From: JAEZBP01 sp963832725
Lineage (GTDB): Bacteria > Myxococcota_A > Polyangia > Polyangiales > Sandaracinaceae
NCBI GenBank assembly: GCA_963832725.1
Contig: CAWHVG010000003.1
Location: 2,232,001 to 2,296,000 of the forward strand
DNA: 64,000 nucleotides
Reading direction: 5' to 3'
Shown here: piece after piece, positions 10,508 to 19,927 of the stretch
Layout: each line of letters starts with the position of its first letter
Numbering within the stretch: the stretch's first letter is position 1
The notes under the pieces: generated by a model
Databases searched by the model: none
Told to the model about the DNA's origin: nothing
What the model saw: the letters and a program-made list of their open reading frames with translations, nothing else
Position numbers and translations under genes: made by a program

Positions 10508-13500
10508 GTGACCGAACCTTCCGCCGCGAGCGCCGTCGAGGGCGCCCTCTCGCGCGCAACGGCCCGGGTCGACGACGCGCTGAAGGCGCTCTCGCAGCAG
10601 CCGCGCGTCGATCTCGACCGGGCTGCCGCCGAGCGCCGCCGCGCTCGTCGTCGCGCGCTTCGCCAGCAGCCTCGTCCCGCAAGATCCTCGTGCTCACGCC
10701 CGACACCGACGCGGCGCGGCGCACGGTGTCCGATCTCGAGCTCTTCAGCGGGCTCGCGGACTCCGACGGGGACTCCGCCGGCGAGGTGCTCTGTTATCCG
10801 GGCCACGAGACCAGCCCTTTCCTCGACGTGGCGCCCGACCGGCGCGCCGCGATGGACCGGCTCTCCACCCTCTTCCACCTCGCGCAGGATTCTGCCCTGG
10901 CGCTTCCTGGTCGCACCGCTCTCCGGGCTCGGCCGCCGCGTGCCGCCTCGCGACGCGATCCTCTTGCGCTCCACCGTGGTGCGCCCCGAGGAGGAGCTCG
11001 ACCGCGACGAGCTGGTGCAGACGCTCGTCGAGGGCGGCTACATGCGGGTGCCGGTGGTCGAGGATCCGGGCACCTTCGCCATCCGCGGCGCGCTGATCGA
11101 CATCTACCCGCCGCACGGCGAGCAGCCGGCGCGCATCGAGCTCGACGACTGGCTGGTGCTGTCGGTCAAGCGCTTCGATCCGGACGATCAGAGGACGCTG
11201 GAGCCGATCTCCGAGCTGCGGGTGCACCCGGTGCGCGACGCGCTGCAAGGCGCCGACGAGATCGCCCTCGCCCGCGTGCGGGTCCGCGAGCTCTGCGAGT
11301 CGATCGACATGCCGACGCGGGCGATGCGGCAGCTCATCGAGGATCTGGAGAGCGGCCGCCTCTACCTCGGCGTGGAGGGCTTCTTGCCGGCGTTCTACCC
11401 GGCGCTGGAGAGCCTCTTCGACTACCTGCCGCGCGACGTGGTGACGGTGGTGCTCGATCCGACGGCGGCCGTCCGCGCCGCGACCGAGATCTTCGAGCGC
11501 GCCCGCCGCGATCACGACGCGAAGGTCGAGTCGACGCAGCCGGTCTTTCCCTACGAAGCGCACTACGTCGGCGAGGCGGCGCTGGCCGAGCGGCTGACCA
11601 GCGGACGGCTGGCGCTGATACACCGGCTCGCGGTCGCCGGGCGCGCCGACGAGGACGAGACGCCGCTCGCGGTGCTGGAAACCGTCTCCCACGACGCGCT
11701 GCTCGCGCTGGCGGCCGAGGATCAGGCGCCGCTGGTGGCCGAGCTGGAGGCGCGGCGCAAGATGAGCGGGCAGGACGACGCGCTGGCGCCTTTGGCGACC
11801 CACGCCCACCGTTGGCTCGACGCGGGGCTGCGCCTCGTGTTCACCGCGCGCACGCCGACCCAGGCGGCGCGCCTCGGCTCCCTCTTGAAGGGCTATGACG
11901 TCCCGGTCGCCGGCGGCGAGCCGATCACCTTCTCGCTCGAGACCCTCACCGGCCGGCCTACCGGCGCGGCACAGGTGACGATCGGCAACCTCTCCGGCGG
12001 GTTCGTGCTGGCCACCGAGGCGCTGGCGGTGGTCACCGAGGAGGAGGTCTTCGGCACACGCGCCCGGCGCCGCCGCCGGAACGACAAGAAGGGGAAAGGC
12101 AACAAGGCCCGCGGCCGCGCCTTCCTCGAGGATCTCCGCCAGCTCCAGGTCGGCGACTACGTCGTGCACGCCGATCACGGCGTCGGCCGCTACCTCGGCC
12201 TCGAGCGGAAGAGCATCGGCGTCAGCCGCGACGAGCAGATCCGCGGCAAGACGGCCTCGTACGTCGAGGTGCTGGTCGTCGAGTACGCCAAGAGCGACAA
12301 GCTCTTCCTGCCGGTGACGCGGCTCTCGCAGCTTCAGAAGTACTCCGGCGGCGAGAGCCACAAGCCCAAGATCGACCGGCTCGGCGGGCAGACCTTCTCG
12401 AAGACGAAGGCGCGCGTCCAGAAGCAGGTCAAGCAGATGGCCGACGAGCTCCTGCGTTTGTACGCGGAGCGGATGGCCCATCAACGCACGGCGCTCCCGG
12501 CGGCCGACCGCGCGTACGCGGAGTTCGAGGCCACCTTCCCCTTCGAGGAGACGCCCGACCAGGCCCGCGCCATCGACGAGGTGCTGACCGATCTCGAGGA
12601 AGGCCGGCCGATGGACCGCATCGTCTGCGGCGACGTCGGCTTCGGCAAGACCGAAGTGGCCGTACGCGCGGCTTTCCGGGTGGCCAGCAGCGGGCGACAG
12701 GTGGCCGTGCTCTGCCCGACGACGGTCCTCGCGCAGCAGCACTACAATACCTTCGCCGACCGCCTTCGGGACCACCCGCTCCGGGTCGAGGTGCTCTCGC
12801 GCTTCGTCGACAAGCAGCATCAGTCGTCGGTCCTGGCGGCTTCGAAGGAAGGCAAAGTCGACATCCTGATCGGCACGCACCGGCTGCTGAGCAAGGACGT
12901 TCACTTCAAGAACCTCGGCCTGCTCGTCGTGGACGAAGAGCAGCGCTTCGGCGTCACCCACAAAGAGCGGATCAAGAGGCTCAGGAGCGAGGTCGACGTG
13001 CTGACGCTGACGGCCACGCCGATCCCCAGGACGCTTCAGCTCGCGGTCGGCGGGCTGCGCGATCTGTCGCTGATCACCACACCGCCCGTCGATCGGCGCG
13101 CGGTGCGCACGCTGGTCACGCGCTGCGACGACACATCGTCCGCGAGGCGATCCTGCGCGAGCTCGCCCGCGGCGGGCAGTGCTTCTTCGTCTACAACCGC
13201 GATCGAGGGGCTCTACGAGCGCTCGCACCGCCTGGCCGAGCTCGTCCCCGAGGCCCGCATCGCCGTGGCGCACGGCCAGATGGCCGAGGACCGCGCTCGA
13301 GCGGACCATGATCGACTTCATCGACGGCCAGTACGACATCTCTGCTCGACCGCGATCATCGAGAGCGGCCTCGACATCCCGCGCGCCAACACGATGTTCA
13401 TCGCCCGCGCGGACGTCTTCGGGCTGGCGCAGCTCTACCAGCTCCGCGGCCGCATCGGCCGGAGCAAGGAGCGCGCGTACTGCTACCTGCTCGTGCCGCC

Positions 13501-14180
13501 GCCGGCCCAGCTCACCGACGACGCGCGCCGCGCGGATCGAGGCGCTGCAGCGCTTCACCATCTCGGCGCCGGCTTTCAGATCGCCTCGCTGGACATCGAG
13601 ATGCGCGGCGCCGGCGAGCTGCTCGGCGCCGAGCAGAGCGGGACCGTGGCCGCCGTCGGGTTCGATCTCTTCCTGCACATGTTGCAGGAGGCGGTGGCCG
13701 AGCTGCGCGGCGAGCCGGTGGTGCACGAGGTCGACACCGAGATCACGCTCGATCTCGAGCACTACCTGCCGGACGACTACATCGAGGACGTCGGGCTCCG
13801 CCTCTCGTTCTACAAGCGGCTGGCGATGGCCGAGGACGAGCAAGAGGTCGTCGACATCGCCTCCGAGATGGAGGATCGCTTCGGCCCCGCGCCGCGCCAC
13901 GCCGCGCAGCTCGTGCGCGCGATGCGACTGAAGCCTGCCCTGCGCGAGCTGCGGATCCTCGGCTGCGAGGCCAACGCCACCCGGGTCACGCTGCACCTGC
14001 GCGAGGACACGCCGCTCGAATCCGGCCCAGGTCATGAAGCTGGTCGCCCGGCGTGGCAGCCCGTGGAAGCTCCGGCCGGACATGAAGCTGACACGACGCT
14101 TCGACGCCGACGATCCCGGCGACTCGGTCGAGCACGTGGAAGAGGTCCTCGCCGACCTCAGAGAGCTCCGTCGGGACTGA
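10508..14180 (+). CDS. mfd: transcription-repair coupling factor Mfd (multiple frame breaks)
   Basis: Large SF2 translocase that removes stalled RNA polymerase and recruits UvrA. A GTG start at 10508 gives VTEPSAASAVEGAL. The UvrB-like region, the CarD-like RNA-polymerase-interaction domain (GDYVVHADHGVGRYLGLE), the helicase Walker A (GDVGFGKTEVAVRAAF), the DEEQRFG box, RGRIGRS and the TRCF C-terminal domain are all present in order. The frame breaks at least nine times: twice near 10640-10685, near 10890, six times between 13130 and 13580, and near 14018. Most pairs compensate, so consensus errors are the simplest reading. The last break is also present in the duplicated 3' end at 22593-22878. 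The stop at 14178-14180 follows VEEVLADLRELRRD. Confidence 0.9.
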
Positions 14181-14439
14181 GGTCCGCGGCACGTCGACTC
14201 GACCGCCCGCTCTTCGCCGAGGGGTCGCCAGTCGCGAGCTGGTACCGGTGACATCGCGCTCGGCTCGGGCTCTGCAGATGACGCTTCGGGCTCGCGTCGC
14301 CGCCCGCTCGGAGACCCGCGGTCCGAGGTGACACGGACGCCGAGTCGGGGCCGGACTGAGCGGCGAGGCCCAGCTCGGCGCGGACGAAGTCGCTCTGGTC
14401 GGCGGAGGTTCCGCCGATCTGCCGCCGCCGGGCTTTGTG

Positions 14440-14551
14440 CCTCCTCGGCCCCGGGCCGCTCCTCCATCAGGAACGACAGGTCGTGGTCAGGCCCCGCCAG
14501 ACAGCCGTCGAGCGAGCAACCGAGGTAAACGCGGACACGGGGATTCGTCAC
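14440..14551 (-). pseudogene. dihydrofolate-reductase-like (RibD C-terminal family) gene, 5' remnant
   Basis: A GTG at 14551, preceded by a good ggagg site, starts VTNPRVRVYLGCSLDGCLAG and continues PDHDLSFLMEERPG. This is the N-terminal signature of the bacterial DHFR/RibD-C family (YLGxSLDGxxAGPDxDLxxL). After about 30-35 codons no frame continues the family sequence (150-190 residues expected), so only the 5' end remains. The rest of the interval 14181-14717 contains nothing else I can identify. The promoter and ribosome site look intact, which suggests recent truncation by deletion. Confidence 0.6.
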
Positions 14552-14717
14552 GGGGGATCCTCCGGGAGGGGGTCAGCCCTCGAGAGGGCATCGTTGGTCG
14601 AGCCGGCGGCGTGCGCCACGTCCCTCGGCGGCCGATCACGGCGCGAACGAGGTCCTCGCTCCAACGACCGCGTCGGACGGTTGAACCCGGTTTCGCCCAT
14701 GGTAAGCACTCCCACAG

Positions 14718-15755
14718 ATGACCCGCGTTTGCGCTGCTCTCTTTGCGTTCCTCGCCGCCTGCTCGAACGCCAGACCCCCGCCACCGGCGGACGTCGATGC
14801 GTTTTCGAACGATCCTCTCTCGCCGAAGCAGGGCTACATGGTCCAGCTCGGCGTTCCCGAGGGTTGGGCACGCGCGTCGGCGCCCGTCGTCGTCGCCGTC
14901 GTGGATGACGCCGTGGACATCGATCATCCGGACCTCCGCTCGAGCATCTGGGTCAATCCGGACGAGGTGCCCGACAATGGCATCGACGACGACGGCGATG
15001 GGCACGTCGACGACGTGCACGGATGGAACTTCCTCGATGACGACGCCGACGTGAGCCTCAGCTCCACGGATCGGAGCGCGTCCGATTTCGAGCACGCGAC
15101 GAAGATCGTGGGCACGCTCGCTGCGGAGACGAACAACGCCGTGGGCGTCGCCGGGTGCTGTCCCGTCTGTCGCGTCATGGTCCTGAAGGCGCGCGACTTC
15201 GCGAGCGTGAGAACGGGCGTGCCGCACTTCGGCGCCGCGGTGGACTACGCGATCGCGCACGGCGCCCGGGTGCTCAACTTCTCGGACGGCGCTCGCGTGC
15301 GGTCGGCTTCGGACGACGTCGTGCGCGATCTCGAGGCCGCGGCTCGACGCGCCGAAGAGGCGGGCTTGTTGATCGTCGCGGCGGCCGGCAACCAGGGCGC
15401 CGACGTGATCTGGCCGGCGCGAATCCCATCCGTGTTCGCCGTCGCCGCGGTCGACTGGCTCGGCACGCCGACCTCGTTCACCAACTTCGGTCCCGAGATC
15501 TCCGTGGCGGCGCCCGGCGTGTGGGTGCAGACGACGATGCCCGACGCCAGCTACGGCTACTTCGGCGGAACGAGCGCGTCGGCGCCCATCGTCACGGCGC
15601 TCGCGGCGATGCTCTTCTCCGAGCACCCCGACTGGACACCGGACCAGGTTACCGCTCGCATTCGCGCGACGGCGCGACCCGCGAACCTCACCCCCCGACC
15701 CGAGGTCGTGGGGCTCTTCGGCGCAGGCGTCGTGAGCTTCGACGACGCGCTCTGA
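14718..15755 (+). CDS. subtilisin-like (S8) serine protease lipoprotein
   Basis: 345-residue secreted protease. The signal peptide ends in a lipobox (AFLAAC-S), so the enzyme is probably lipid-anchored. The catalytic triad is complete: D63 (VVAVVDDAVDIDHPDL), H126 (FEHATKIVGTLAA) and S286 (YFGGTSASAPIV), with oxyanion N225 (AAAGN). The His motif is HAT rather than the usual HGT. An acidic insert (DNGIDDDGDGHVDD, residues 86-99) resembles the Ca-binding segment frequent in myxobacterial subtilases. There is no propeptide domain and no P domain. The single-domain length matches a minimal catalytic core. The frame is intact. It is convergent with the next small lipoprotein gene. Confidence 0.88.
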   Translation: MTRVCAALFAFLAACSNARPPPPADVDAFSNDPLSPKQGYMVQLGVPEGWARASAPVVVAVVDDAVDIDHPDLRSSIWVNPDEVPDNGIDDDGDGHVDDVHGWNFLDDDADVSLSSTDRSASDFEHATKIVGTLAAETNNAVGVAGCCPVCRVMVLKARDFASVRTGVPHFGAAVDYAIAHGARVLNFSDGARVRSASDDVVRDLEAAARRAEEAGLLIVAAAGNQGADVIWPARIPSVFAVAAVDWLGTPTSFTNFGPEISVAAPGVWVQTTMPDASYGYFGGTSASAPIVTALAAMLFSEHPDWTPDQVTARIRATARPANLTPRPEVVGLFGAGVVSFDDAL

Positions 15756-15764
15756 CCGCCAGGC

Positions 15765-16064
15765 TCACGTGGAATGTCCCCGTGTCCGAGGCGGAAGTCG
15801 TGACCGGTATGGGCGAGCAATCGGCGTCGAGATTGGGGGCGCGCCCCCCGGCAACGCGACGGCGATTTCGCGGTCCGCCTCGCTCAGGTCCCAGTAGCTC
15901 CGCGCGCCGGCGATCCGAAGGTCGGGCGTGTCTACGAACTGATCGACCACGCGCGGCCGGGACGGCGGGGGCGCTGGGTGCGAGGGAGGGAGGGAGGAGC
16001 CCCTCCCGTCGCCGCTGCAGGCGGCGAGGAGCGAGGTGGCGCAGAGGAGGGGGGCGAGGCGCAT
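15765..16064 (-). CDS. small lipoprotein, unknown
   Basis: 99-residue product with a clean lipoprotein signal, MRLAPLLCATSLLAAC, then a Ser/Pro-rich linker (GRGSSLPPSHPAPPPSRPR) and a short polar domain containing TPDLRIAGARSYWDLSEADREIAVALPG. I recognise no family. The stop lies 9 bases from the stop of the convergent protease gene. The 214 bases upstream to 16278 hold no further gene. The clear signal and lipobox make it a real gene in spite of its size. Confidence 0.65.
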   Translation of the reverse strand: MRLAPLLCATSLLAACSGDGRGSSLPPSHPAPPPSRPRVVDQFVDTPDLRIAGARSYWDLSEADREIAVALPGGAPPISTPIARPYRSRLPPRTRGHST

Positions 16065-16278
16065 GGGCGGATGCTACCCCCTCCCGCGGCGAGTCGCGCA
16101 CGCCCGGCAGCGGCGAGGCTAGAGCACCGACTCGACCCAAGAGGGGCGGCGGCTGCGGCGCTCGGGAGCGCCCGAAACGCTCGCCCCCGTCGAGATCGCT
16201 GTGCAAACGACTCGCGCGCCGTCGCCGCGCCCTCGAATCCAGCGTCGCGGCGCGTCATCGTTCGAGCGCGCGCGGGCG

Positions 16279-17271
16279 TCAGCGGCAGAGGCCCACGCCG
16301 TGACCCATGAAGGTCTCGAACATGCCCGCGAGCATGCCCCCCGCCGGAAGGGCCATACAGGTCGTTCCCACGGGACAGTGGGCCGATGGGTCCGTGTAGC
16401 ACCACGCCGTGCACGTGCCCGAGCCCCCCGAACTATCGCTGATGCACGCGGCCCCAGCCTCACAGCTGTTGAAGGTGCAGGCGGCGCCCACGGGCAGCGC
16501 GCCGGCGGGGTGGAGGCACCCGGCGGTGAACTCCCCGGTCCGGATCCCAGGGTCGAGCGCGCGGCATACGTAGCCCATCGCGCAACCCTGGCCCCCGACG
16601 AAGTCGCAGTTGCGTGTCGGCCAGCAGACGGGAGACGTCGGGTCCGGCGAGAAGCAATCGCTGAACACGGGATTGCACATGGTGGAATCGGTGCACGGGC
16701 GCCGGCAGGACGCGCCCGTGCAGTCGAGGCCCGCGCCGCACGTGCCGTCGCTGCGGCAGGGCATCCACTCGGAGCCGATGCCGGGCCCGCAGTACCCGTC
16801 CTCGCAAGGCACGGCCGTGCCGGTGCAGTCGGCGTCCACCGTGCAGCTGGACTTGCACTGCCCGGCCACGCAGCTGAGGCCGGACGGGCAGAACATCGAT
16901 GCGTCGCAGGGGGCGCCCTCCATGTTCGCCGACGCGCAGCTGCACGTTCCGTCCGAGTGCTGAGAGCAGACGCGCGCCGGGCAGGTCGTGGGGTCGCACC
17001 CTGCGCATGCGGACTGACAGGTGTGGCACCCGCTCGGGTCCACCACGCAGAGCGCGGCGGCGTCACATGCGGGGACGCAGTCGCTCGGGCACGCGCCCGC
17101 GTCCGTCCCACTGTCTCGCGGCAGGCCACCGTCGCGAAGTCCGGCGTCGGGGCTGGCCGCGTCGGGGGTGGCTGCGTCGGCGTGGGTGGTGAAGCGGCCG
17201 AAGTCGTCGATGAAGCTGCAGCTCGCGAGGACCACCGGGAGGGCCAACGCAAGCGCGTCTCGCCACGTCAT
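16279..17271 (-). CDS. Cys-rich lipoprotein with Asp/Ala/Gly linker
   Basis: 330-residue lipoprotein. The signal ends in VLASC-S, followed by a linker of DAATPDAASPDAG type and then about 250 residues with some 40 Cys in patterns such as CPSGLSCVAGQCKSSC, TVDADC and CRSDGTCGAGLDCTG. This is the myxobacterial Cys-rich surface-protein style, probably a disulfide-bonded scaffold with no enzymatic motif. Its overall plan is shared by the proteins at 35902-36663, 43665-45788 and 52451-53823. The frame is intact. Function unknown; a cell-surface or outer-membrane location is inferred. Confidence 0.8.
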   Translation of the reverse strand: MTWRDALALALPVVLASCSFIDDFGRFTTHADAATPDAASPDAGLRDGGLPRDSGTDAGACPSDCVPACDAAALCVVDPSGCHTCQSACAGCDPTTCPARVCSQHSDGTCSCASANMEGAPCDASMFCPSGLSCVAGQCKSSCTVDADCTGTAVPCEDGYCGPGIGSEWMPCRSDGTCGAGLDCTGASCRRPCTDSTMCNPVFSDCFSPDPTSPVCWPTRNCDFVGGQGCAMGYVCRALDPGIRTGEFTAGCLHPAGALPVGAACTFNSCEAGAACISDSSGGSGTCTAWCYTDPSAHCPVGTTCMALPAGGMLAGMFETFMGHGVGLCR

Positions 17272-17300
17272 CTCAGCGCCTCACCCGGGCGCCGAGGCCC

Positions 17301-17345
17301 AGTTGACCGGGCCCCAGTTGACCGGGCCCCAGTTGACCGGGCCCC
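17301..17345. repeat. 15-bp perfect tandem repeat, three copies
   Basis: Three identical copies of agttgaccgggcccc lie just upstream of the Cys-rich lipoprotein gene, with a partial copy before them. The unit contains the palindrome ggggcccc across each junction. It is not inside a recognised gene and may influence the promoter of the lipoprotein gene, whose start is at 17271. Confidence 0.9.
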
Positions 17346-17510
17346 AGCGTGAACTCGATTGCGGTCTGGCCCGCCCTGCTTCCCTCCTCCGCTGTCCACG
17401 ATGCGGATGAGTAGTCCAAATGGGGGATGGGCTCAAGCGAAGGCTGGGAGCTGGAGCTGGACGCGCGCCGATCGGTGGAGCGAAGCGGATTTGCGCAGGC
17501 GTCCAAACCC

Positions 17511-17670
17511 GAGGATCCGGACGACGTCGAGGCGCTCACCGAGCTCCCGCAGATCTACGAGATCGCCGGTCGCCGGATGGACGCGCGACCGATCGTGCGC
17601 GGGACGATCTCCGGCGCGCCTGCGATCTCCACGACGACGCGGCCGGTACCGAGCTCCGCGCGCTGGGTGA
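17511..17670 (+). pseudogene. internally deleted fragment of a kinase-TPR gene 3' end
   Basis: Codons at 17511-17600 read DPDDVEALTELPQIYEIAG and RRMDARP; those at about 17611-17660 read ACDLHDDAAGTELRAL in another frame. Both match the C-terminal part of the kinase-TPR protein encoded at 31424-33985 (ALTELAHIYEVAGRRMDARP and ACDLHNDTACAELRR), where they are more than 100 residues apart. The fragment is therefore a relic of a paralogue that lost the intervening sequence. It lies tail-to-tail with the methyltransferase fragment at 18109-18414, the same arrangement as the intact pair at 29.9-34.0 kb. Confidence 0.7.
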
Positions 17671-17728
17671 CGTGCGCTTCCGTCGAGACGCCTTCCGGCG
17701 GGTGCGGCGTCGTGGCACGTTCGCGGCC

Positions 17729-18093
17729 ATGCACGGCCTCCGGACGCTGACCTTCCACGTAGACGATCTCGACGGCGCGAAGCACTTCTATGCCCGCGCG
17801 CTCGGCGTCGAGCCCTACTTCGATCAGCCCTTCTACATCGGCTTCGACGTGGAGGGCTACGAGCTCGGTCTCGTGCCCTCGGAGGGTGAGCGGCGGCCCG
17901 GCGCGTGGGCGGCGCCACCGCGTACCTCGGGGTGGATGACGTGAACGCCGAGCTGGCGCGGCTCGTCGAGCTCGGTGCGCGAGTGATCGAGCCGCCACAG
18001 GAGGTCGGCGAGGGGATCGTCACCGCGTCGATCGCGGATCCCTTCGGCAACGCGCTCGGGTTGATCCAGAACCCGCACTTCGCGCCGCGCTGA
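17729..18093 (+). CDS. VOC/glyoxalase-family protein (one frame break)
   Basis: About 120 residues forming a vicinal-oxygen-chelate domain: MHGLRTLTFHVDDLDGAKHF then ARALGVEPYFDQPFYIGFDVEGYELGLVPSE, and after a frame break near 17900, GGATAYLGVDDVNAELARL and ADPFGNALGLIQNPHF. Paired beta-alpha-beta-beta-beta units with the terminal DPFGNALGLIQNP are diagnostic. Such proteins act in glyoxalase, antibiotic-binding or dioxygenase reactions; the metal ligands are only partly visible, so the activity is open. It sits between two gene fragments in the degenerate 17.5-19 kb zone but itself looks functional apart from the break. Confidence 0.75.
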
Positions 18094-18108
18094 TCGCGCG
18101 CCCCCGGC

Positions 18109-18414
18109 TCAGGTCCGCGCGATCACCAAGCCGGCGCTGACGCGGAGCGAGAGCGGGCCGCCGCCGAAGTACGTGTCGAGCGTGCGGACCACGCGGTCGA
18201 GGATGTGCTCGCTCCCCTCCTCGAACCCGGCGATCCAGCGCCACTCCGGCAGCGCGATCATGCGGATCATCGGATCGGAGAGCACCTCGGCCGCCGAGCC
18301 GAACGCGATCTGGAACTCTTCCGTCTTCACCGTGCAGTCGGAGAAGCCGGCCGCGCGCACCACCGCCTCCAGCGTCGCGGCGCTCGGGTAGCGGGCCGCG
18401 ATGCGATCGATGCC
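18109..18414 (-). pseudogene. 3'-end fragment of a HEAT-methyltransferase paralogue
   Basis: Minus-strand codons read RIAARYPSAATLEAVV, AAGFSDCTVKTEEFQIAFGS, then PMIRMIALPEWRWIAGFEEG, and end LDTYFGGGPLSLRVSAGLV. They match the last 95-100 residues of the HEAT-methyltransferase protein at 29904-31388 at roughly 70-75 percent identity by eye. The homology stops abruptly at 18414, where the IS91-like remnant on the other strand begins. The SAM-binding part is absent, so this is a relic and not a functional enzyme. Confidence 0.75.
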
Positions 18415-18968
18415 GCCGGAGGCGGAAGCGCTCGGTCTCGACCCCGAGGACGTCCACGACGTCGCCCGGTGGACCTACCAGGGCCTGTGCCGAGTCCTGT
18501 CCCAGCACGGTCGCTCGCTCGAAGGCATCGAGGAGGTCGCGGAGCCGCTGGTGGCCGAGCAGCCGGTGCTGGCCTCGTGCTACGGCGCGTCGGCGTCGGA
18601 CGTGCAGCTGCTTGGGGCCCAGCCCGGCCAGCGCACTGCCAAGCTCACGGGCCCCGTGGGCGTGGCGAGCACGCCCCGCGCGCTCGCCGTCGAGATGGGT
18701 GGCGTCTCCGAGGTGAAATCGTCCGGCGCGAAGCGGACGCGAGTCCGCGGACCCGCACGATTTCACCGAGGACGACGAGCACGCCGGAAGCGCGCACAGT
18801 CAACATCCACGCGGGCCCAGCGACCGACGGCCGAGACCGTCGGCGCATCGAGCGTCTGGTGCGCTACATGGCGCGTCCGCCGCTCGCGCAAGACCGCGTC
18901 GAGCTGCACGAAGACGGCCGCGTCCACATCGGCTCGAGGCGCCGTGGAAAGATGGGACCCACTCGATC
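18415..18968 (+). mobile_element. IS91/ISCR-family transposase remnant
   Basis: Forward codons give VARWTYQGLCRVLSQHGRSL, EPLVAEQPVLASCYGASASD then VQLLGAQPGQRTAKL; after frame changes come RIERLVRYMARPPLAQDRVE, LHEDGRVHI and WKDGTHSIPLS. This is the C-terminal half of an IS91-type (Y2 rolling-circle) transposase, whose family members end with a CRYxxRPPxAxDRL and DGRV...W+DGT pattern. The N-terminal catalytic part and both element ends are missing, and the frame is broken. It abuts the methyltransferase fragment on the left and cuts the antiporter gene on the right. Confidence 0.72.
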
Positions 18969-19770
18969 CCGCTGTCGAAGGCGTTGCCGCCGAGCACGCC
19001 GGCGATTCGCGAGCGTGACCGCGCCGCGGCGGACGGCGGCGATTGAGGTGACGAGCTCCGGCATCGCGTGGACCACGCCCATCACCGCCGCGCCGACGAA
19101 GCTCTGCGCTCAGCCCCGCGTTCTCGACCAAGCTCGCCGACGCGTGCGCGGTCGCCCAGCCGCCGGCCGCGACCAGCAGCCCGACCACCACGAAGACGGT
19201 GATTGGCCTCCACACCGGCGTGTCCTCGTTCTCCGCATCCTCCGCGTCCTCGACCGTCTGCGACGTGCGCCGCCGGGACCCAGCCCGGCTCCTCGCGGGC
19301 GCTCCGGATTAGTCGCAGACCGAACACGTACACGACGAGCAGGACGAGCGACGCCGGGTGCACGCCGAGCAGCGCGACGCGTGCCGGGCGAGTAGCACGA
19401 TCGTCAGCATCCCCGCGACCACCGCGCCGCTCATCATGTTCGGCGCCGAGCCCGCCGCGTGCTCCTCGTTCGCCGGTCGGTAGAAGGCGTCGGCCACGCC
19501 GATCGCCATGGTTTGCGCCGCCACACCGCCGACCGCGTTGCTGAACGCGAGCTGCGGGTAGCCGGACGCCCCGGCGGTGTCGGTCATCACGATGCCGGAG
19601 AGCGAGATGATCCCGCCGAAGAAGACCGCGCCGAAGAGCGCTTCGCCCAGAGGGAGCCGGTCCAAAAGGACGTCGCCGAGCTCCGACAGCTTCGCGCCTG
19701 CGACGGTCGTGACGAGCGCCGCGCCCACCAACACGGGGATCGCGACGGTGAGCGACCAGCTCGAGAGCAC
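18969..19770 (-). pseudogene. CaCA-type cation antiporter, 3'-truncated and frame-broken
   Basis: Integral membrane protein of the Ca2+/cation antiporter superfamily. The first alpha-repeat region reads GGIISLSGIVMTDTAGASGY and PQLAFSNAVGGVAAQTMA with several hydrophobic segments. A second half on other frames reads WRPITVFVVVGLLVAAGGWA, then VMGVVHAMPELVTSIAAVRR and GVLGGNAFDS, the conserved second alpha repeat. The sequence ends at GNAFDS where the IS91 remnant starts, so the last two or three helices are lost. At least two frame breaks occur near 19380 and 19130. A GTG at 19770 is a plausible start. Loss of the C-terminal helices makes function unlikely. Confidence 0.68.
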
Positions 19771-19927
19771 GTCAGCGGCCTCGCCGCGGATGCTCTCGTC
19801 GGTTCCGTCGCGCCACGTCGCTCCTCGCTCCCCGAGCACCCGTATCCACCGCTCCCCGGCCACCAACGGACTGGTAGGATGCGAGCCCTCCCGGAATGGG
19901 CGCCGGGGTAGTACCGTTCCCCGAGCC

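Noticed and set aside
10508..14180. mfd as a pseudogene
   Set aside because: All domains are present in order and most breaks compensate within short distances; sequence error is more likely than decay.
10745..14551. Long reverse open frame opposite mfd
   Set aside because: Apart from the first 35 codons at 14551 (DHFR-like), it is the antisense of mfd with shadow composition.
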